Program-made: the position numbers and the translations under genes
Notes under the pieces: model-generated
The model's input: the letters and a program-made list of their open reading frames with translations, nothing else
The model's database searches: none
Told to the model about the DNA's origin: nothing
Shown here: piece after piece, positions 33,570-43,121 of the stretch
Layout: every line of letters starts with the position of its first letter
Numbering within the stretch: the first letter of the stretch is position 1
Source: an uncultured Bacilli bacterium
Lineage (GTDB): Bacteria > Bacillota_I > Bacilli_A > RFN20 > CAG-826
DNA: 64,000 nt
NCBI GenBank assembly: GCA_934140155.1
Contig: CAKPBC010000002.1
Coordinates: 193,630 to 257,629, forward strand
Reading direction: 5' to 3'

Positions 33570-35382
33570 CTCCTAATATTTCTAGATACATTTGCTTTAA
33601 TGTTTCTTTAGAAATACTTACTGGAAAGTTCTTTAATCTTTCTACATTAATTGCATCTACAATTTCATTAAGTCCTTTTTCATTATATTCTAATGGCTTA
33701 ATAAAATCGTATTTGTGTAATAGACTAATGAACTTAGCAATTGATTCCTGATTATTTTGACATACAAAAGACTTATTAATCAAATCAAGACTATTTCTTA
33801 AATATTTTTTGCCCCGTGCATCAAAAGTATTTTTATAGTTACTAACTAGATAATGCCATGTTTTAGGCAAAGCAAGCGCTACAGCGTGGCCATGAGCAAG
33901 TCCATATATGCTTGTTAATTTATAACTCATTGCGTGTGCTGCGGTTGTTTTTGTAATATTAATAGCCTTACCTGCTAAATTAGATGCCTCAATCATCTTT
34001 TTAGAAGATTTAACATCTCCATTAAGATAACCATCTTCATTTTCTAATATTAATTTGATAGCTTTTTTAGCATAAGTCTTACTTTGTAAAGTGGAATTTA
34101 CTGACCATATCGATTCAATTGCTTGACATAAAGCGTCAAGTAAAGTTGATTTCTTTTGATAAAGAGGCAATGATAAAAGCAAATGATAATCAAGTATAGC
34201 AATATCAGGTAAAATGATATCATCATGAACAGATTGTTTTTTACCTTCAAAATAAATTACTGCAAAGTGCGTTGATTCACTACCAGTTCCTGCAGTTGTT
34301 GGTATCGCAATGTGTTTTAAGTTAATGTATTTATGCTCTTGTGTTAAATAATTTTTATTTTCATCCATCATAGAAAATAACTTAACACATTTGGCTACGT
34401 CAATTGCGCTACCTCCACCTAAAGAAACAATAGAATCACAATTATTATCTTTAAATAATTTCAAAGCATTTTCTACTTCTTCATATTTAGGATTAGCGTC
34501 AAAATTATCAAATAAAGCGTAATTAATATTATGACTATGCAATAATTTTTCTATTTTTGTTCTTAAAAATTTAGACACAACAACTAAAGGATTATGTAAA
34601 TTATATTTATTTAAAATTACTGGTAAATTGTTAATGTTTTTTATGATTTCTTGTTCTTTAAAATCTAAGTTTCTAATTTCCGAACTAACTTTTTCATAGT
34701 CATCAACATTATCAATTTCGTTAATATAATATTTTTCATAACTTATTGGGAAAATATCTAATTTATCAGAAACTTCATTTAATGCATTTTCAGCATAAAC
34801 ATTGACATTATCCGCTAAAACAAATTCTTCTACTTTATCCATCCAAACCTTTAAATCATTTTTAGTTAATTTATATAAAGGTTGAAAAGTATAACAATTA
34901 TCATCAAAAATATGAATGGATACTTCTTTTAATTTATTATCTACTATTCTACCTTTAAAATCTTTTTCTGGTAAAGGTATTTTTTTATTTATTAAACAAG
35001 TCGATTGATGTGGATCATTAATAATAGCTAATAATAATTTCTTATTAAAAACCAAATCACCATGAAGCATTAAAAAGTCATCATCTAAAAATTCTTTAGC
35101 TAAATAAAAAGAATAAATATAATTTGTTTGATCATATTTATCATTATGTACAAAAGTAAAATGCATGTTTTGATATGCTTTTTTACTTGTCACTTCTTTT
35201 AATTGTTCTTCATATGGACCAGTTGTAATAACAACATCTTTGATACCTACATCATTTAATAAACGTAGTTGTCTTTCAAATATGGCTTCGCCATTTTTAA
35301 GCTTAACCATACATTTAGGAGAATGTTTTGTTAATTCTCCCATTCTTTTTCCAATTCCAGAATTAAATATTAATGCTTTCAT
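33559..35382 (-). CDS. Nucleotidyltransferase / phosphonoacetaldehyde reductase fusion
   Basis: A 607-aa two-domain protein. Residues 1-240 are a sugar-nucleotidyltransferase-type domain: NSGIGKRMGELTKHSPKCM holds the nucleotide-binding loop and Lys24, and LMLHGDLVF carries the metal-binding Asp109. Residues 250-607 are a group III iron-type alcohol dehydrogenase: GGGSAID (322-328) binds NAD(P). Metal ligands would be Asp416, His483 and His497; the fourth position (DALCQAIES) has Gln420 where classical members have His. Coming after pepM and ppd, the dehydrogenase half is best read as phosphonoacetaldehyde reductase giving 2-hydroxyethylphosphonate, and the transferase half as activating that product with a nucleotide. 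This parallels PntC-AEPT of Treponema, where a cytidylyltransferase is fused to the 2-aminoethylphosphonate transaminase. The start codon follows the ppd stop directly. Domains are certain; the substrate is inference. Confidence 0.85.
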   Translation of the reverse strand: MKALIFNSGIGKRMGELTKHSPKCMVKLKNGEAIFERQLRLLNDVGIKDVVITTGPYEEQLKEVTSKKAYQNMHFTFVHNDKYDQTNYIYSFYLAKEFLDDDFLMLHGDLVFNKKLLLAIINDPHQSTCLINKKIPLPEKDFKGRIVDNKLKEVSIHIFDDNCYTFQPLYKLTKNDLKVWMDKVEEFVLADNVNVYAENALNEVSDKLDIFPISYEKYYINEIDNVDDYEKVSSEIRNLDFKEQEIIKNINNLPVILNKYNLHNPLVVVSKFLRTKIEKLLHSHNINYALFDNFDANPKYEEVENALKLFKDNNCDSIVSLGGGSAIDVAKCVKLFSMMDENKNYLTQEHKYINLKHIAIPTTAGTGSESTHFAVIYFEGKKQSVHDDIILPDIAILDYHLLLSLPLYQKKSTLLDALCQAIESIWSVNSTLQSKTYAKKAIKLILENEDGYLNGDVKSSKKMIEASNLAGKAINITKTTAAHAMSYKLTSIYGLAHGHAVALALPKTWHYLVSNYKNTFDARGKKYLRNSLDLINKSFVCQNNQESIAKFISLLHKYDFIKPLEYNEKGLNEIVDAINVERLKNFPVSISKETLKQMYLEILGANY

Positions 35383-36495
35383 TTAATTTGCACCTAGTTT
35401 CTTCATTAATGCTTTCTTATTTTCTAAAGGTGTTTTGGTTGGTCTACCTAAATCAGCACGTGAACCAGTTTTAGTATGTAATACTAATGCTACACTAGTT
35501 TCGTGTTTCATTTTTTCTATATATTCTTTTATTTCTTCTTCAGATTCCGCTACATAAACATTTTTAAATCCACAACTTCTTAAAATACATGGAATATCAA
35601 GTGTTTTAGAACATGTTGGTTGTCCGCCTACTGATTCATGTGCAGAATTATCATTTAAAATATATTTAAAATTATTAGGTATATTAGCGCCAATTACACC
35701 CATTCCGCCCATATGCATAATAAATGAACCATCGCCATCAATACACCAAACATTATGTTTAGTTCCTATTGCCATACCATAAGCAATAGATGCTGTGTGT
35801 CCCATTGATCCTACGGTTAAGAAGTCATTATCATGTCCGCTTTTTTCTTGTTCACGTATTTCAAATATTTCACGAGAAGTCTTACCAGTTGTAGAAACGA
35901 TAAAATCTTCATCGGCTAAAGAATCAATAATTGCTTTTAAAGCTTCTTCTCTTGTCATTTTATATGGCGATACTTCTTTATTTAGCTTAAATTCACTAAA
36001 TAAACCTTTTTGAATAATTAAAGCATATGGTTTATTTTCTTTTTTCATATACATAACAGCTGTTTCAAGTTGTTTTTCATAATCATCATTTAGTATCTCA
36101 TATTTAATACCTATTACATCTAATAAAGATAAAGTAATTTTACCTTGTTTTACATGTTGAGGTTCATCATGCTTTCCTGGTTCTCCACGCCATCCAATAA
36201 TTAATAACATTGGAATAGAATAAACTTCTTCATCTGCTAAAGAAACTAAAGGATTTACTGCATTACCTTCTCCTGAATTTTGCATATATACTACACCAAT
36301 TTTATTAGTGGCTAAGTGATAACCTGCACACATTGCTACAGCGTTACCTTCGTTTGCGGTAATAATATTTTTTTCACTTGGCGTTTTTTCTTTTATACAT
36401 GCACATAAATTAGCAAGTAAAGAATCTGGAACTCCCGCAAAAAAATCAATATTATTATCTAATAGTTTTTGATAAAAATCACTTGTGTTAATCAT
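35383..36495 (-). CDS. ppd: Phosphonopyruvate decarboxylase
   Basis: A 370-aa thiamine-diphosphate enzyme converting phosphonopyruvate to phosphonoacetaldehyde, the step that drives phosphonate synthesis forward. The N-terminal Pyr domain has FFAGVPDSLLANL and the catalytic Glu49 in ITANEGNAVAMCAGYHLA. GWRGEPGKHDEPQH is characteristic of this family. The PP domain carries IDGDGSFIMHMG (GDG at 254-256) and NDNSAHESVGGQ for metal-diphosphate binding. It sits between pepM and the nucleotidyltransferase-reductase gene, eleven bases after pepM. Confidence 0.95.
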   Translation of the reverse strand: MINTSDFYQKLLDNNIDFFAGVPDSLLANLCACIKEKTPSEKNIITANEGNAVAMCAGYHLATNKIGVVYMQNSGEGNAVNPLVSLADEEVYSIPMLLIIGWRGEPGKHDEPQHVKQGKITLSLLDVIGIKYEILNDDYEKQLETAVMYMKKENKPYALIIQKGLFSEFKLNKEVSPYKMTREEALKAIIDSLADEDFIVSTTGKTSREIFEIREQEKSGHDNDFLTVGSMGHTASIAYGMAIGTKHNVWCIDGDGSFIMHMGGMGVIGANIPNNFKYILNDNSAHESVGGQPTCSKTLDIPCILRSCGFKNVYVAESEEEIKEYIEKMKHETSVALVLHTKTGSRADLGRPTKTPLENKKALMKKLGAN

Positions 36496-36505
36496 ATAAT
36501 TACCT

Positions 36506-37816
36506 CTATTGCTTTGTTCCTGGAATCAAAGACAATACTTCTTTAATAGAAATACAATATTCTTCGGAAGCTTCTTTAGAACGATGGTTTTTCAAAATAG
36601 ATTCGCCACATTTTTTCATAGCTGGATAAGCACTTCTTAAGAAATGGTTAGCGTAAATAATAATATTGGCGCCCCAAGCATGTAATTCTTCATCTTTAAA
36701 TTGATTATAAGATGTTGGAATTACGACAACTGGAATAGTCTTAGAATATTCTCTAAATTGACGTAAAAATTCTTTAATTTCCGCACCATCTTTTTCTTTG
36801 GAGTGAATGACAATACCGTCCGCTCCACCAACTTCAATATATATTTTGGCGCGTTTTAAAGCATCTTCGATACCATGTCCAGCAATCAAAGATTCACATC
36901 TTGCAAAGATTAAGAAATCTTTTGTAATTTGAGATGTTTTACCTGCTTTTATTTTCTTAGCAAATTCATAAGGATCATCTAAAACTTGTTTTGCATCTGT
37001 TCCAAATAAAGAATTTTGTTTTAAACCAGTTTTATCTTCAATAATAACTGCGGATACGCCTAATCTTTCTAGTGTACGAACATTATAAGTAAAGTGTTCA
37101 ATTCTTCCACCAGTATCACCATCTAAAATAATAGGTTTAGTGGTTACTTCCATTATTTCTTCAATAGTTCTAATTCTTGAAGTTAAATCTACTAATTCAA
37201 TATCCGGTTTTCCTTTAAATGTTGAATCACATAAAGAAGAAACCCACATAGCGTCAAATTCTCTAACGTGTTCATTTTCTTCTATTTTAGTATTTTCGAC
37301 TAATAAACCAGTTAATCCGTTACTTGCTTCCATGACAGTTACATATGGTTTAACGGCAAGCATTCTTTTTAATTTAGCGCGTCTATTATCGGGAGTGTTA
37401 AACATCTTACGATATTCTTTTTCTAAAGTTGTACATGAAATATCACGAGTATATGGTATTTCAATGAGTTTTCCGCCCCATTCCGCTAATGTGTCAATAA
37501 CATTTTGTCGAATATTACTTTGTATACCAGATCTCCAATCATCGCCATGAACAACATAATCCGGTTTTAGCATTTTTAAATTGTCTGTGTAATTTAATGT
37601 TTTTTGAGGAATAACTTCTACAACACCTTTAATATTTTCAAAAATTTTCTTTCGATCATCATATGGTAGTAATGGAAGTCTTTTATAACTAGAAATAGCT
37701 TCATCTGTTAATAAACCAATATAAACATCTCCTAGTTTTGTTCCTTCATTTATAACGTTAATATGTCCATTATGTATCAAGTCAGCGCTCATTGCGATAT
37801 ATACTTTTTTATTCAT
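36506..37816 (-). CDS. pepM: Phosphoenolpyruvate mutase with N-terminal nucleotidyltransferase domain
   Basis: A 436-aa fusion. Residues 1-135 are a cytidylyltransferase-like Rossmann domain with HNGH (15-18, the HxGH motif) and RDISCTT (124-130, the ISxT motif), similar to glycerol-3-phosphate cytidylyltransferases. Residues 145-436 are the PEP mutase, which makes the C-P bond by isomerising PEP to phosphonopyruvate: VMEASNGLTG, LDGDTGG (Asp232 and Asp234) and the diagnostic EDKTGLKQNS (260-269, the EDKx5NS signature that separates mutase from isocitrate-lyase relatives). AAAGGAG precedes the start. First of three phosphonate genes, after the CpsD-like gene. What the N-terminal domain activates is not known. 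Confidence 0.95.
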   Translation of the reverse strand: MNKKVYIAMSADLIHNGHINVINEGTKLGDVYIGLLTDEAISSYKRLPLLPYDDRKKIFENIKGVVEVIPQKTLNYTDNLKMLKPDYVVHGDDWRSGIQSNIRQNVIDTLAEWGGKLIEIPYTRDISCTTLEKEYRKMFNTPDNRRAKLKRMLAVKPYVTVMEASNGLTGLLVENTKIEENEHVREFDAMWVSSLCDSTFKGKPDIELVDLTSRIRTIEEIMEVTTKPIILDGDTGGRIEHFTYNVRTLERLGVSAVIIEDKTGLKQNSLFGTDAKQVLDDPYEFAKKIKAGKTSQITKDFLIFARCESLIAGHGIEDALKRAKIYIEVGGADGIVIHSKEKDGAEIKEFLRQFREYSKTIPVVVIPTSYNQFKDEELHAWGANIIIYANHFLRSAYPAMKKCGESILKNHRSKEASEEYCISIKEVLSLIPGTKQ

Positions 37817-37837
37817 TGCTTGTTACTCCTTTATATT

Positions 37838-38428
37838 TTATTTGATTAGTGTTACACCTAAAAATGGTAACTTATTAATTTTTATTTTTTCAACTGATTG
37901 ATATAAATCTGCTAAGATTGTTTTGTCTTTTTTAGCAACTAATAAAGATACGTCAATAACTTTATTTAAAGCAAATAAATCATTGTTAACTCCTAATGGT
38001 GTTACTAGTAAAATTATATAGTCGTATGTTTTTTTAGCATTCTTTATAAGCTCTTCAAAGGCTTTAGAATGCAATTCTTCGGCACTAAATTTTGTTTTTT
38101 TAGAAAACACAACATCAATACCATTGTTTAATTTTATTATTTCCTTACTATCATCTTTTATTTCTTCATCAAGACTAGCAAGTAAATCTTGTAATAATGG
38201 TTCAATATAGTTAGTTTCAATTACAAGAGCTTTTTTATTATTATCAACGTACGCTTTAGCTAAGTAATAACTAAGAATAGTTTCATAAAAATAATCAGAA
38301 ACAGAGGTAATAGCAATAATTTTTGACCCTTGAGCAAATGTTTCAATATTATTAGTTAATTTTATAACGGAGTCTTCAAATGATTTTTTATTAAATTTTT
38401 GAATGAATTTCAATTCTTTTTTATTCAT
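37838..38428 (-). CDS. CpsD-like protein lacking a P-loop
   Basis: A 196-aa protein at the exact place of the CpsD/BY-kinase partner of a Wzz-like protein. It keeps the fold's outline: FEDSVIKLTNNI, a strand IIAITSV, helix ETILSYYLAKAYVDNNKKALVIE and a later strand TYDYIILLVTPLG. The nucleotide site is lost: the Walker A Gly-Lys-Ser/Thr position reads SVSDYFYET, the Walker A' Asp-x-Asp reads ETN, and there is no C-terminal tyrosine cluster. It is therefore probably not an active kinase but may still bind the Wzz-like protein. The start at 38428 has GAGGGGTG upstream inside the wzz end; the genes overlap by eight bases. Confidence 0.7.
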   Translation of the reverse strand: MNKKELKFIQKFNKKSFEDSVIKLTNNIETFAQGSKIIAITSVSDYFYETILSYYLAKAYVDNNKKALVIETNYIEPLLQDLLASLDEEIKDDSKEIIKLNNGIDVVFSKKTKFSAEELHSKAFEELIKNAKKTYDYIILLVTPLGVNNDLFALNKVIDVSLLVAKKDKTILADLYQSVEKIKINKLPFLGVTLIK

Positions 38429-39104
38429 TTTCTTCACCCCTCGTTTCAATTTTAAATGTCAAAATGTCTAAATCTTGTAATTCATGAGTTGAATTAATTT
38501 TATATTTATAACATCCACTTGCTAAAGCAAAGATAACTCCTAAGCCTAATCCCGCAGCAGAAAATAATGCCATTTTTACGATTGGTTTAGTGATTGCTGT
38601 AGGATTACTTGCTTCATGATGAACAGCAAATTTTGTTAATTTTGCTGTTGTCGACGTTTCATCATTAAAAGTTATACATGCTTGTTTTAACACGATATTT
38701 AAAATTGTGCTTGTAATATTATCATTTTTATTACGAAAACTAATATCAAGAATATAAGAGCTATAAGATGTCGGTTTTTCTTGAATAACAATACCATTTT
38801 CAATATCTTTTATTGATATAGTTTTTCCTTTATCTGTAATATCTTTACTTTTTAATTCTTCGATAACTAATTGAGGAACCTTTGCTTTAACAACATTAGA
38901 AAAAGCATTATAAATATTATCATTTAAAGTTTCTGCAACTACCGAACCTGTTGATTCATAAGTTGGAGCATAAAATTTATAAGAATAAACCGCTCCTATT
39001 ATTGTAAAACATACAAAGAAATATATAATCGTTAATATTTGTCTTTTTAATGTTACTAACAACATTTTAAAAGTAAAATTATATTTGTTTTTACTTTCAT
39101 CCAT
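38421..39104 (-). CDS. Wzz/CpsC-like polysaccharide chain-length or export regulator
   Basis: A 227-aa membrane protein with two transmembrane helices (about residues 20-40 and 175-197) flanking an extracytoplasmic domain, the layout of Wzz/CpsC/YveK proteins. It starts with a cytoplasmic FKMLLVTLKRQ, has YAPTYESTGSVVAE after the first helix, and KPIVKMALFSAAGLGLGVIFALASG as the second. Partner of the CpsD-like protein downstream. Together they normally control chain length or attachment of the capsule. A 76-bp gap separates it from the glycosyltransferase upstream. Confidence 0.85.
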   Translation of the reverse strand: MDESKNKYNFTFKMLLVTLKRQILTIIYFFVCFTIIGAVYSYKFYAPTYESTGSVVAETLNDNIYNAFSNVVKAKVPQLVIEELKSKDITDKGKTISIKDIENGIVIQEKPTSYSSYILDISFRNKNDNITSTILNIVLKQACITFNDETSTTAKLTKFAVHHEASNPTAITKPIVKMALFSAAGLGLGVIFALASGCYKYKINSTHELQDLDILTFKIETRGEENE

Positions 39105-39180
39105 TTGTTAACACCTTCCATTCAAGTACCTTATTTTAACATAAAATTAAATTATATAAATAATTTAATCGCATATTTTA

Positions 39181-40305
39181 TTATAAGTTAATATTTTTTA
39201 AATAAAATTCATATAATCTATTTATTTCTTCGCTAATCTCATATCCAGCATTTTTCATAACTAATGATGATTCTTCTCTATTACGATTTATATCATTTTT
39301 AATAATCGTAGTCGCCCAAGACTTAGGAGAATCTTTTAAATCAAGTAAAAAACTTTGTTTATGGCAAACCACAATTTCATTAGAAACATTGTTAGAAAAG
39401 TAACATGGTAATCCAGCCGCTTGAGCCTCAATACCAACAAATGGTAATCCTTCAAATAAACTAGGTAACACAAAAACATCAAAAGCTGAATAAAATTTTG
39501 AAGTATCATCTTGATAATTGGCAAATATAATTTTATCTATAATTCCTAATTGGCTTGCTTTTTCTTTTACTTTTTCCATTAATGGTCCTACTCCCACTAA
39601 TAAAAGGCGAGAATTATTATTTTGTAATAGAACTTCCTTAAAAACATCTAATAAAAAATAATGATTTTTTACTTCTATGAATCGTCCAATATGTCCAACC
39701 ACAAATTCGTCTTTATCAATTCCGTATTGATTTCTAATGGCATTGCGATTAATCGTATTATAAGCGAATCTATCTATCTCAATAGCGTTTTTAATAATTA
39801 TTGGTTTGTTTGTTTTTGTATATTTTTTCTTAAACATCCATTTGCTCGCCGAGTTAGAACAAGCCATATAATAATTTGCGTACTTGCATGTTGGATTAAT
39901 AAGCGTTTTTCCAAATAATGTTTTTATAAAATTATTTGTTTGAAAACGATCACTATGTACATGCTCAATACGCACTTTAACATTATTTTTTTTAGCAGCT
40001 TTTAAAGGAATAGCAGATTTAGATGAAGAATGGCAATGTAATATATCAAAATGATGATTTTTAAAAAGTTTATCGCATGCACGGAAACATTTAAGAGGAT
40101 GTTTCACTAAACTAGGAATTTTATAAATAGTACAGCCGTAACTAGCCATTACATCTTCTAATACTTCTTTTTTGTCTGACTCAAATACTAAGAATGAAAC
40201 GTCTAAATTATTATGTAAATGCTTAACAATTTCTAATAATAGAGATTGTATTCCACCATGTTCCAAGCAATCAACAAAGTACAATACACTTATTTTATTA
40301 TTCAT
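39181..40305 (-). CDS. Glycosyltransferase family 4 (polysaccharide assembly)
   Basis: A 374-aa GT-B-fold transferase. The N-terminal acceptor domain has DCLEHGGIQSLLLEIVKHL and FDILHCHSSSKSAIPLK; the C-terminal donor domain (Glycos_transf_1) has VVGHIGRFIEVKNHYFLLDVF, LLVGVGPLMEKVKEKA and LPSLFEGLPFVGIEAQAAGLPCYFS, with the EX7E-type motif. It is similar to the GT4 encoded at 44226, so the two are paralogues. Cytoplasmic, adding a sugar to the undecaprenyl-linked repeat unit. Overlaps wzx by eight bases. Sugar unknown. Confidence 0.92.
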   Translation of the reverse strand: MNNKISVLYFVDCLEHGGIQSLLLEIVKHLHNNLDVSFLVFESDKKEVLEDVMASYGCTIYKIPSLVKHPLKCFRACDKLFKNHHFDILHCHSSSKSAIPLKAAKKNNVKVRIEHVHSDRFQTNNFIKTLFGKTLINPTCKYANYYMACSNSASKWMFKKKYTKTNKPIIIKNAIEIDRFAYNTINRNAIRNQYGIDKDEFVVGHIGRFIEVKNHYFLLDVFKEVLLQNNNSRLLLVGVGPLMEKVKEKASQLGIIDKIIFANYQDDTSKFYSAFDVFVLPSLFEGLPFVGIEAQAAGLPCYFSNNVSNEIVVCHKQSFLLDLKDSPKSWATTIIKNDINRNREESSLVMKNAGYEISEEINRLYEFYLKNINL

Positions 40306-41755
40306 TTATAATTCCTTCTTTCTTAGTAGAAAATAAAGATTTTATTGTCTCATAAAATATCTTATCTTTTAAGAGTAAAAGCAACAAGAAATAAATAGCA
40401 GCACCACCAAGTATTTGAATAATGGTTGCCAATGCTCCTTCTAAGACTTTGCCAATAAAATAAACAAGAACAAACATGATAAAAGCGGAAATAATATATT
40501 TATATATATTTTTCAAAACTTCTTTTAGATTTAAATAATGATGCTTTTGCGCATAAATTACAAATAATATCAAAACTAACAATTCAGCGCAAATTGAAGC
40601 AATAGATGCTCCGATAGAATCAAGAAGTGGAATTAGTATTGCGGTTAATACACAATTAAACACAGCGGCAATAACTTCAGCAACATTAGATTTAGATTGT
40701 AAGCCAAATGGTGTATATATAATTGATCCGATACACATTCTTAAAGCCATTATTATTACCACTGGTGCTAATATCATTAAAAGTATCGCCACTTTTTCAT
40801 ATCCTTCTCCTAAATACCATGGAACAAAATTATTAGCAATTCCAATAATTCCTAATGCGATTGGCAAAGATAATCCGAAAACAAAAGATAATGAATTTGT
40901 AATTTTATCATCAATTTCTTTTTGATCTTTTTTCATAAATAAATATGATATTCTTGACCTTATTACTACATTGTAGGCATTAAATAATGTGGCACAAAAA
41001 GCCACTATTTGTTGAGCTTTTTCATAATATCCTGTTTCTTCTTCACTACTTAATAGTCCCAAAAGTACTTTGTCAATTAAAGAATAAAATTGATAAGCAA
41101 TTGTTGGAACAAAGTACATCAATATATCTTTAAAATGTCTTTTAATGTTTAATTCCGATATCTTAACTTTATTCACATATTTACCAATATTCATCCATAA
41201 AACAACTTGTCCTAATAGTGATGATAAAGATAATATCAACAAATAAATCCACAAATCATCTTTATTATGCACTAATAATAAAACTAAAACAGCCCCAATA
41301 ATTTTAAACATTAGATTTTTAAGCGCTAATCTTTTAAATTTTTCTAATCCTTCATAAAGCCAACTGATATCAATAATAGATGACAAAAAATATGGTATTT
41401 GGATGATAAAAAACATTACATATTTGTTTAATAATAAAATTGTTAAAAGAAAAATCAAAAAAGAAAGCATTACAAAAATAAGTCGAAGAATAAATATCTC
41501 CCAAAAAATTTTAGAATACTCATCTTTGTTATCTAAATTCATAGCAATTTTTCTTTGAGCATGGGTGGAAGTTCCTAAAGCACCTATTAAGGTAAACATT
41601 GTAATAAGCGAATAAGTATAACTATATATACCCGTGCCAGAAGATTCTAAAGCTCGCGCCATAATTGGTGTTAAAAGTAATGTAATAATTGATTCAATAA
41701 CCACTACAACCATATTAAATATATAGTTCTTTTTTAAATCAGATAACTTGGACAT
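40298..41755 (-). CDS. wzx: Wzx-type polysaccharide flippase
   Basis: A 485-aa membrane protein of the MOP/PST superfamily with about 14 hydrophobic helices, which flips lipid-linked repeat units across the membrane. It opens SDLKKNYIFNMVVVVIESIITLLLTPIMARAL, a typical Wzx N-terminus, followed by GTGIYSYTYSLITMFTLIGALGTSTHAQRKIA. I start at the ATG at 41755, one base past the wzy stop codon; a GTG six codons earlier overlaps wzy. Confidence 0.92.
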   Translation of the reverse strand: MSKLSDLKKNYIFNMVVVVIESIITLLLTPIMARALESSGTGIYSYTYSLITMFTLIGALGTSTHAQRKIAMNLDNKDEYSKIFWEIFILRLIFVMLSFLIFLLTILLLNKYVMFFIIQIPYFLSSIIDISWLYEGLEKFKRLALKNLMFKIIGAVLVLLLVHNKDDLWIYLLILSLSSLLGQVVLWMNIGKYVNKVKISELNIKRHFKDILMYFVPTIAYQFYSLIDKVLLGLLSSEEETGYYEKAQQIVAFCATLFNAYNVVIRSRISYLFMKKDQKEIDDKITNSLSFVFGLSLPIALGIIGIANNFVPWYLGEGYEKVAILLMILAPVVIIMALRMCIGSIIYTPFGLQSKSNVAEVIAAVFNCVLTAILIPLLDSIGASIASICAELLVLILFVIYAQKHHYLNLKEVLKNIYKYIISAFIMFVLVYFIGKVLEGALATIIQILGGAAIYFLLLLLLKDKIFYETIKSLFSTKKEGIINE

Positions 41756-41756
41756 A

Positions 41757-43121
41757 CTATGCACCAACGCCACTTTCTTTAGGTACTATGTAGTAACTAG
41801 TTTTTTCTATTTGTTCTTCTTTTACATATTGATTATTTTTAGCAGCAATCATACATAACAAAATAACAAAATTAGTAACATCTTCATGATAAAGTGCTAA
41901 AGAAAGGGAAAAGAAAACAAATATAATAAGCAACATCAAATCATTCAAGTTGCTATAAGATTTACAATATTTTGTAATTATTCTGTAATAAATATATAGT
42001 AAAATAACCATTCCTAATATTCCATAAGAACAAACCATTTCTAAAATTAAATTATGTGTTATTATTGGCATACCTTCAATAGTTTTAATAGGAACATTAA
42101 AAAACCATTGATAACTTGATAAACCTGCACCAAACATTAAATTAAAAGGATGATTAAATAAAGCAGCAAAATAATACTTAAAAATATCTGTTCTGCCAGT
42201 TGTTATTTCACTTAACGATGATCCTTTTTCATTAAATCTATCAATAACTTTAAAAACAAGTTCTCTAGTCTTTGGAACAGCCATAATAAATATACACATT
42301 GCTATAACCACTCCAAAATATATACCAAATTGGCGCATGTCTTTAGAATTAAAAGCAATTAATAAAATTAGCCAAATAATAAATGTTAAAAAATATGCTT
42401 TTGATAGCATCATAGCGCCCGCAACACCACTTATAGAACTTAATGCAAGTATAAATAATTTAACTAATTTATTTTCATAAATGCTATTTTTGCAAAGGTT
42501 TTTATTTAAGATAAGATAAAATCCGCCAACTAAAGCTAGTAAACAATAAAAACTAAATGTATTTGCATTACACGAAGATAAAGCCCCACCTATTTCTCCT
42601 CTAGTAGTGGAATTAATATCTACTCCAATAAACTGAATAATAGTGCCAACACTAATAATTGCAGTTCCTAAGCAATAAGCAAATAAAGCAAATTTTTTAT
42701 CAAAATTAAATTCTTCATCTTTCATAATTGTAAAAGACAAAAATAAAGTTAATACCCACTTAATGGTATAGGTGAAAGATGTATGCCCCACATATATTTG
42801 CCAAAAAATATCCACTCCGAATAAAACTGCTACAAGCATTATTATACGAATATCAAATTTTTTGCCGACAATTATCATATGAAATAGTGTTAATAATGAA
42901 ATAACATTATAAAAAGCAAAATTAAATACATATATGTATAAATAGAATGGAATAAAGAAAAGCAAAGCATATATCTTTTCTTTTAAAGGAAACAAGAAAA
43001 GCAATATACCCATACAAATAGAAATAATGTTTGAGGGCATTATTAATCCATTATATTTAAGCACAACATATAAACATGTTAATAAAACTAATAACACCCA
43101 ACGAGTTATTTTTTGTTTCAT
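41757..43121 (-). CDS. wzy: Wzy-type polysaccharide polymerase
   Basis: A 454-aa protein with about 11-12 transmembrane helices and a large extracytoplasmic loop (around residues 280-350, with TTGRTDIFKYYFAALFNHP and GAGLSSYQWFFNV), as in O-antigen ligase/polymerase (Wzy_C) proteins. It would join repeat units outside the membrane. GAGGTG lies in the preceding gene, whose TGA overlaps this ATG by four bases. Polymerases are poorly conserved, so the call rests on topology, the loop motif and position next to wzx. Confidence 0.85.
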   Translation of the reverse strand: MKQKITRWVLLVLLTCLYVVLKYNGLIMPSNIISICMGILLFLFPLKEKIYALLFFIPFYLYIYVFNFAFYNVISLLTLFHMIIVGKKFDIRIIMLVAVLFGVDIFWQIYVGHTSFTYTIKWVLTLFLSFTIMKDEEFNFDKKFALFAYCLGTAIISVGTIIQFIGVDINSTTRGEIGGALSSCNANTFSFYCLLALVGGFYLILNKNLCKNSIYENKLVKLFILALSSISGVAGAMMLSKAYFLTFIIWLILLIAFNSKDMRQFGIYFGVVIAMCIFIMAVPKTRELVFKVIDRFNEKGSSLSEITTGRTDIFKYYFAALFNHPFNLMFGAGLSSYQWFFNVPIKTIEGMPIITHNLILEMVCSYGILGMVILLYIYYRIITKYCKSYSNLNDLMLLIIFVFFSLSLALYHEDVTNFVILLCMIAAKNNQYVKEEQIEKTSYYIVPKESGVGA

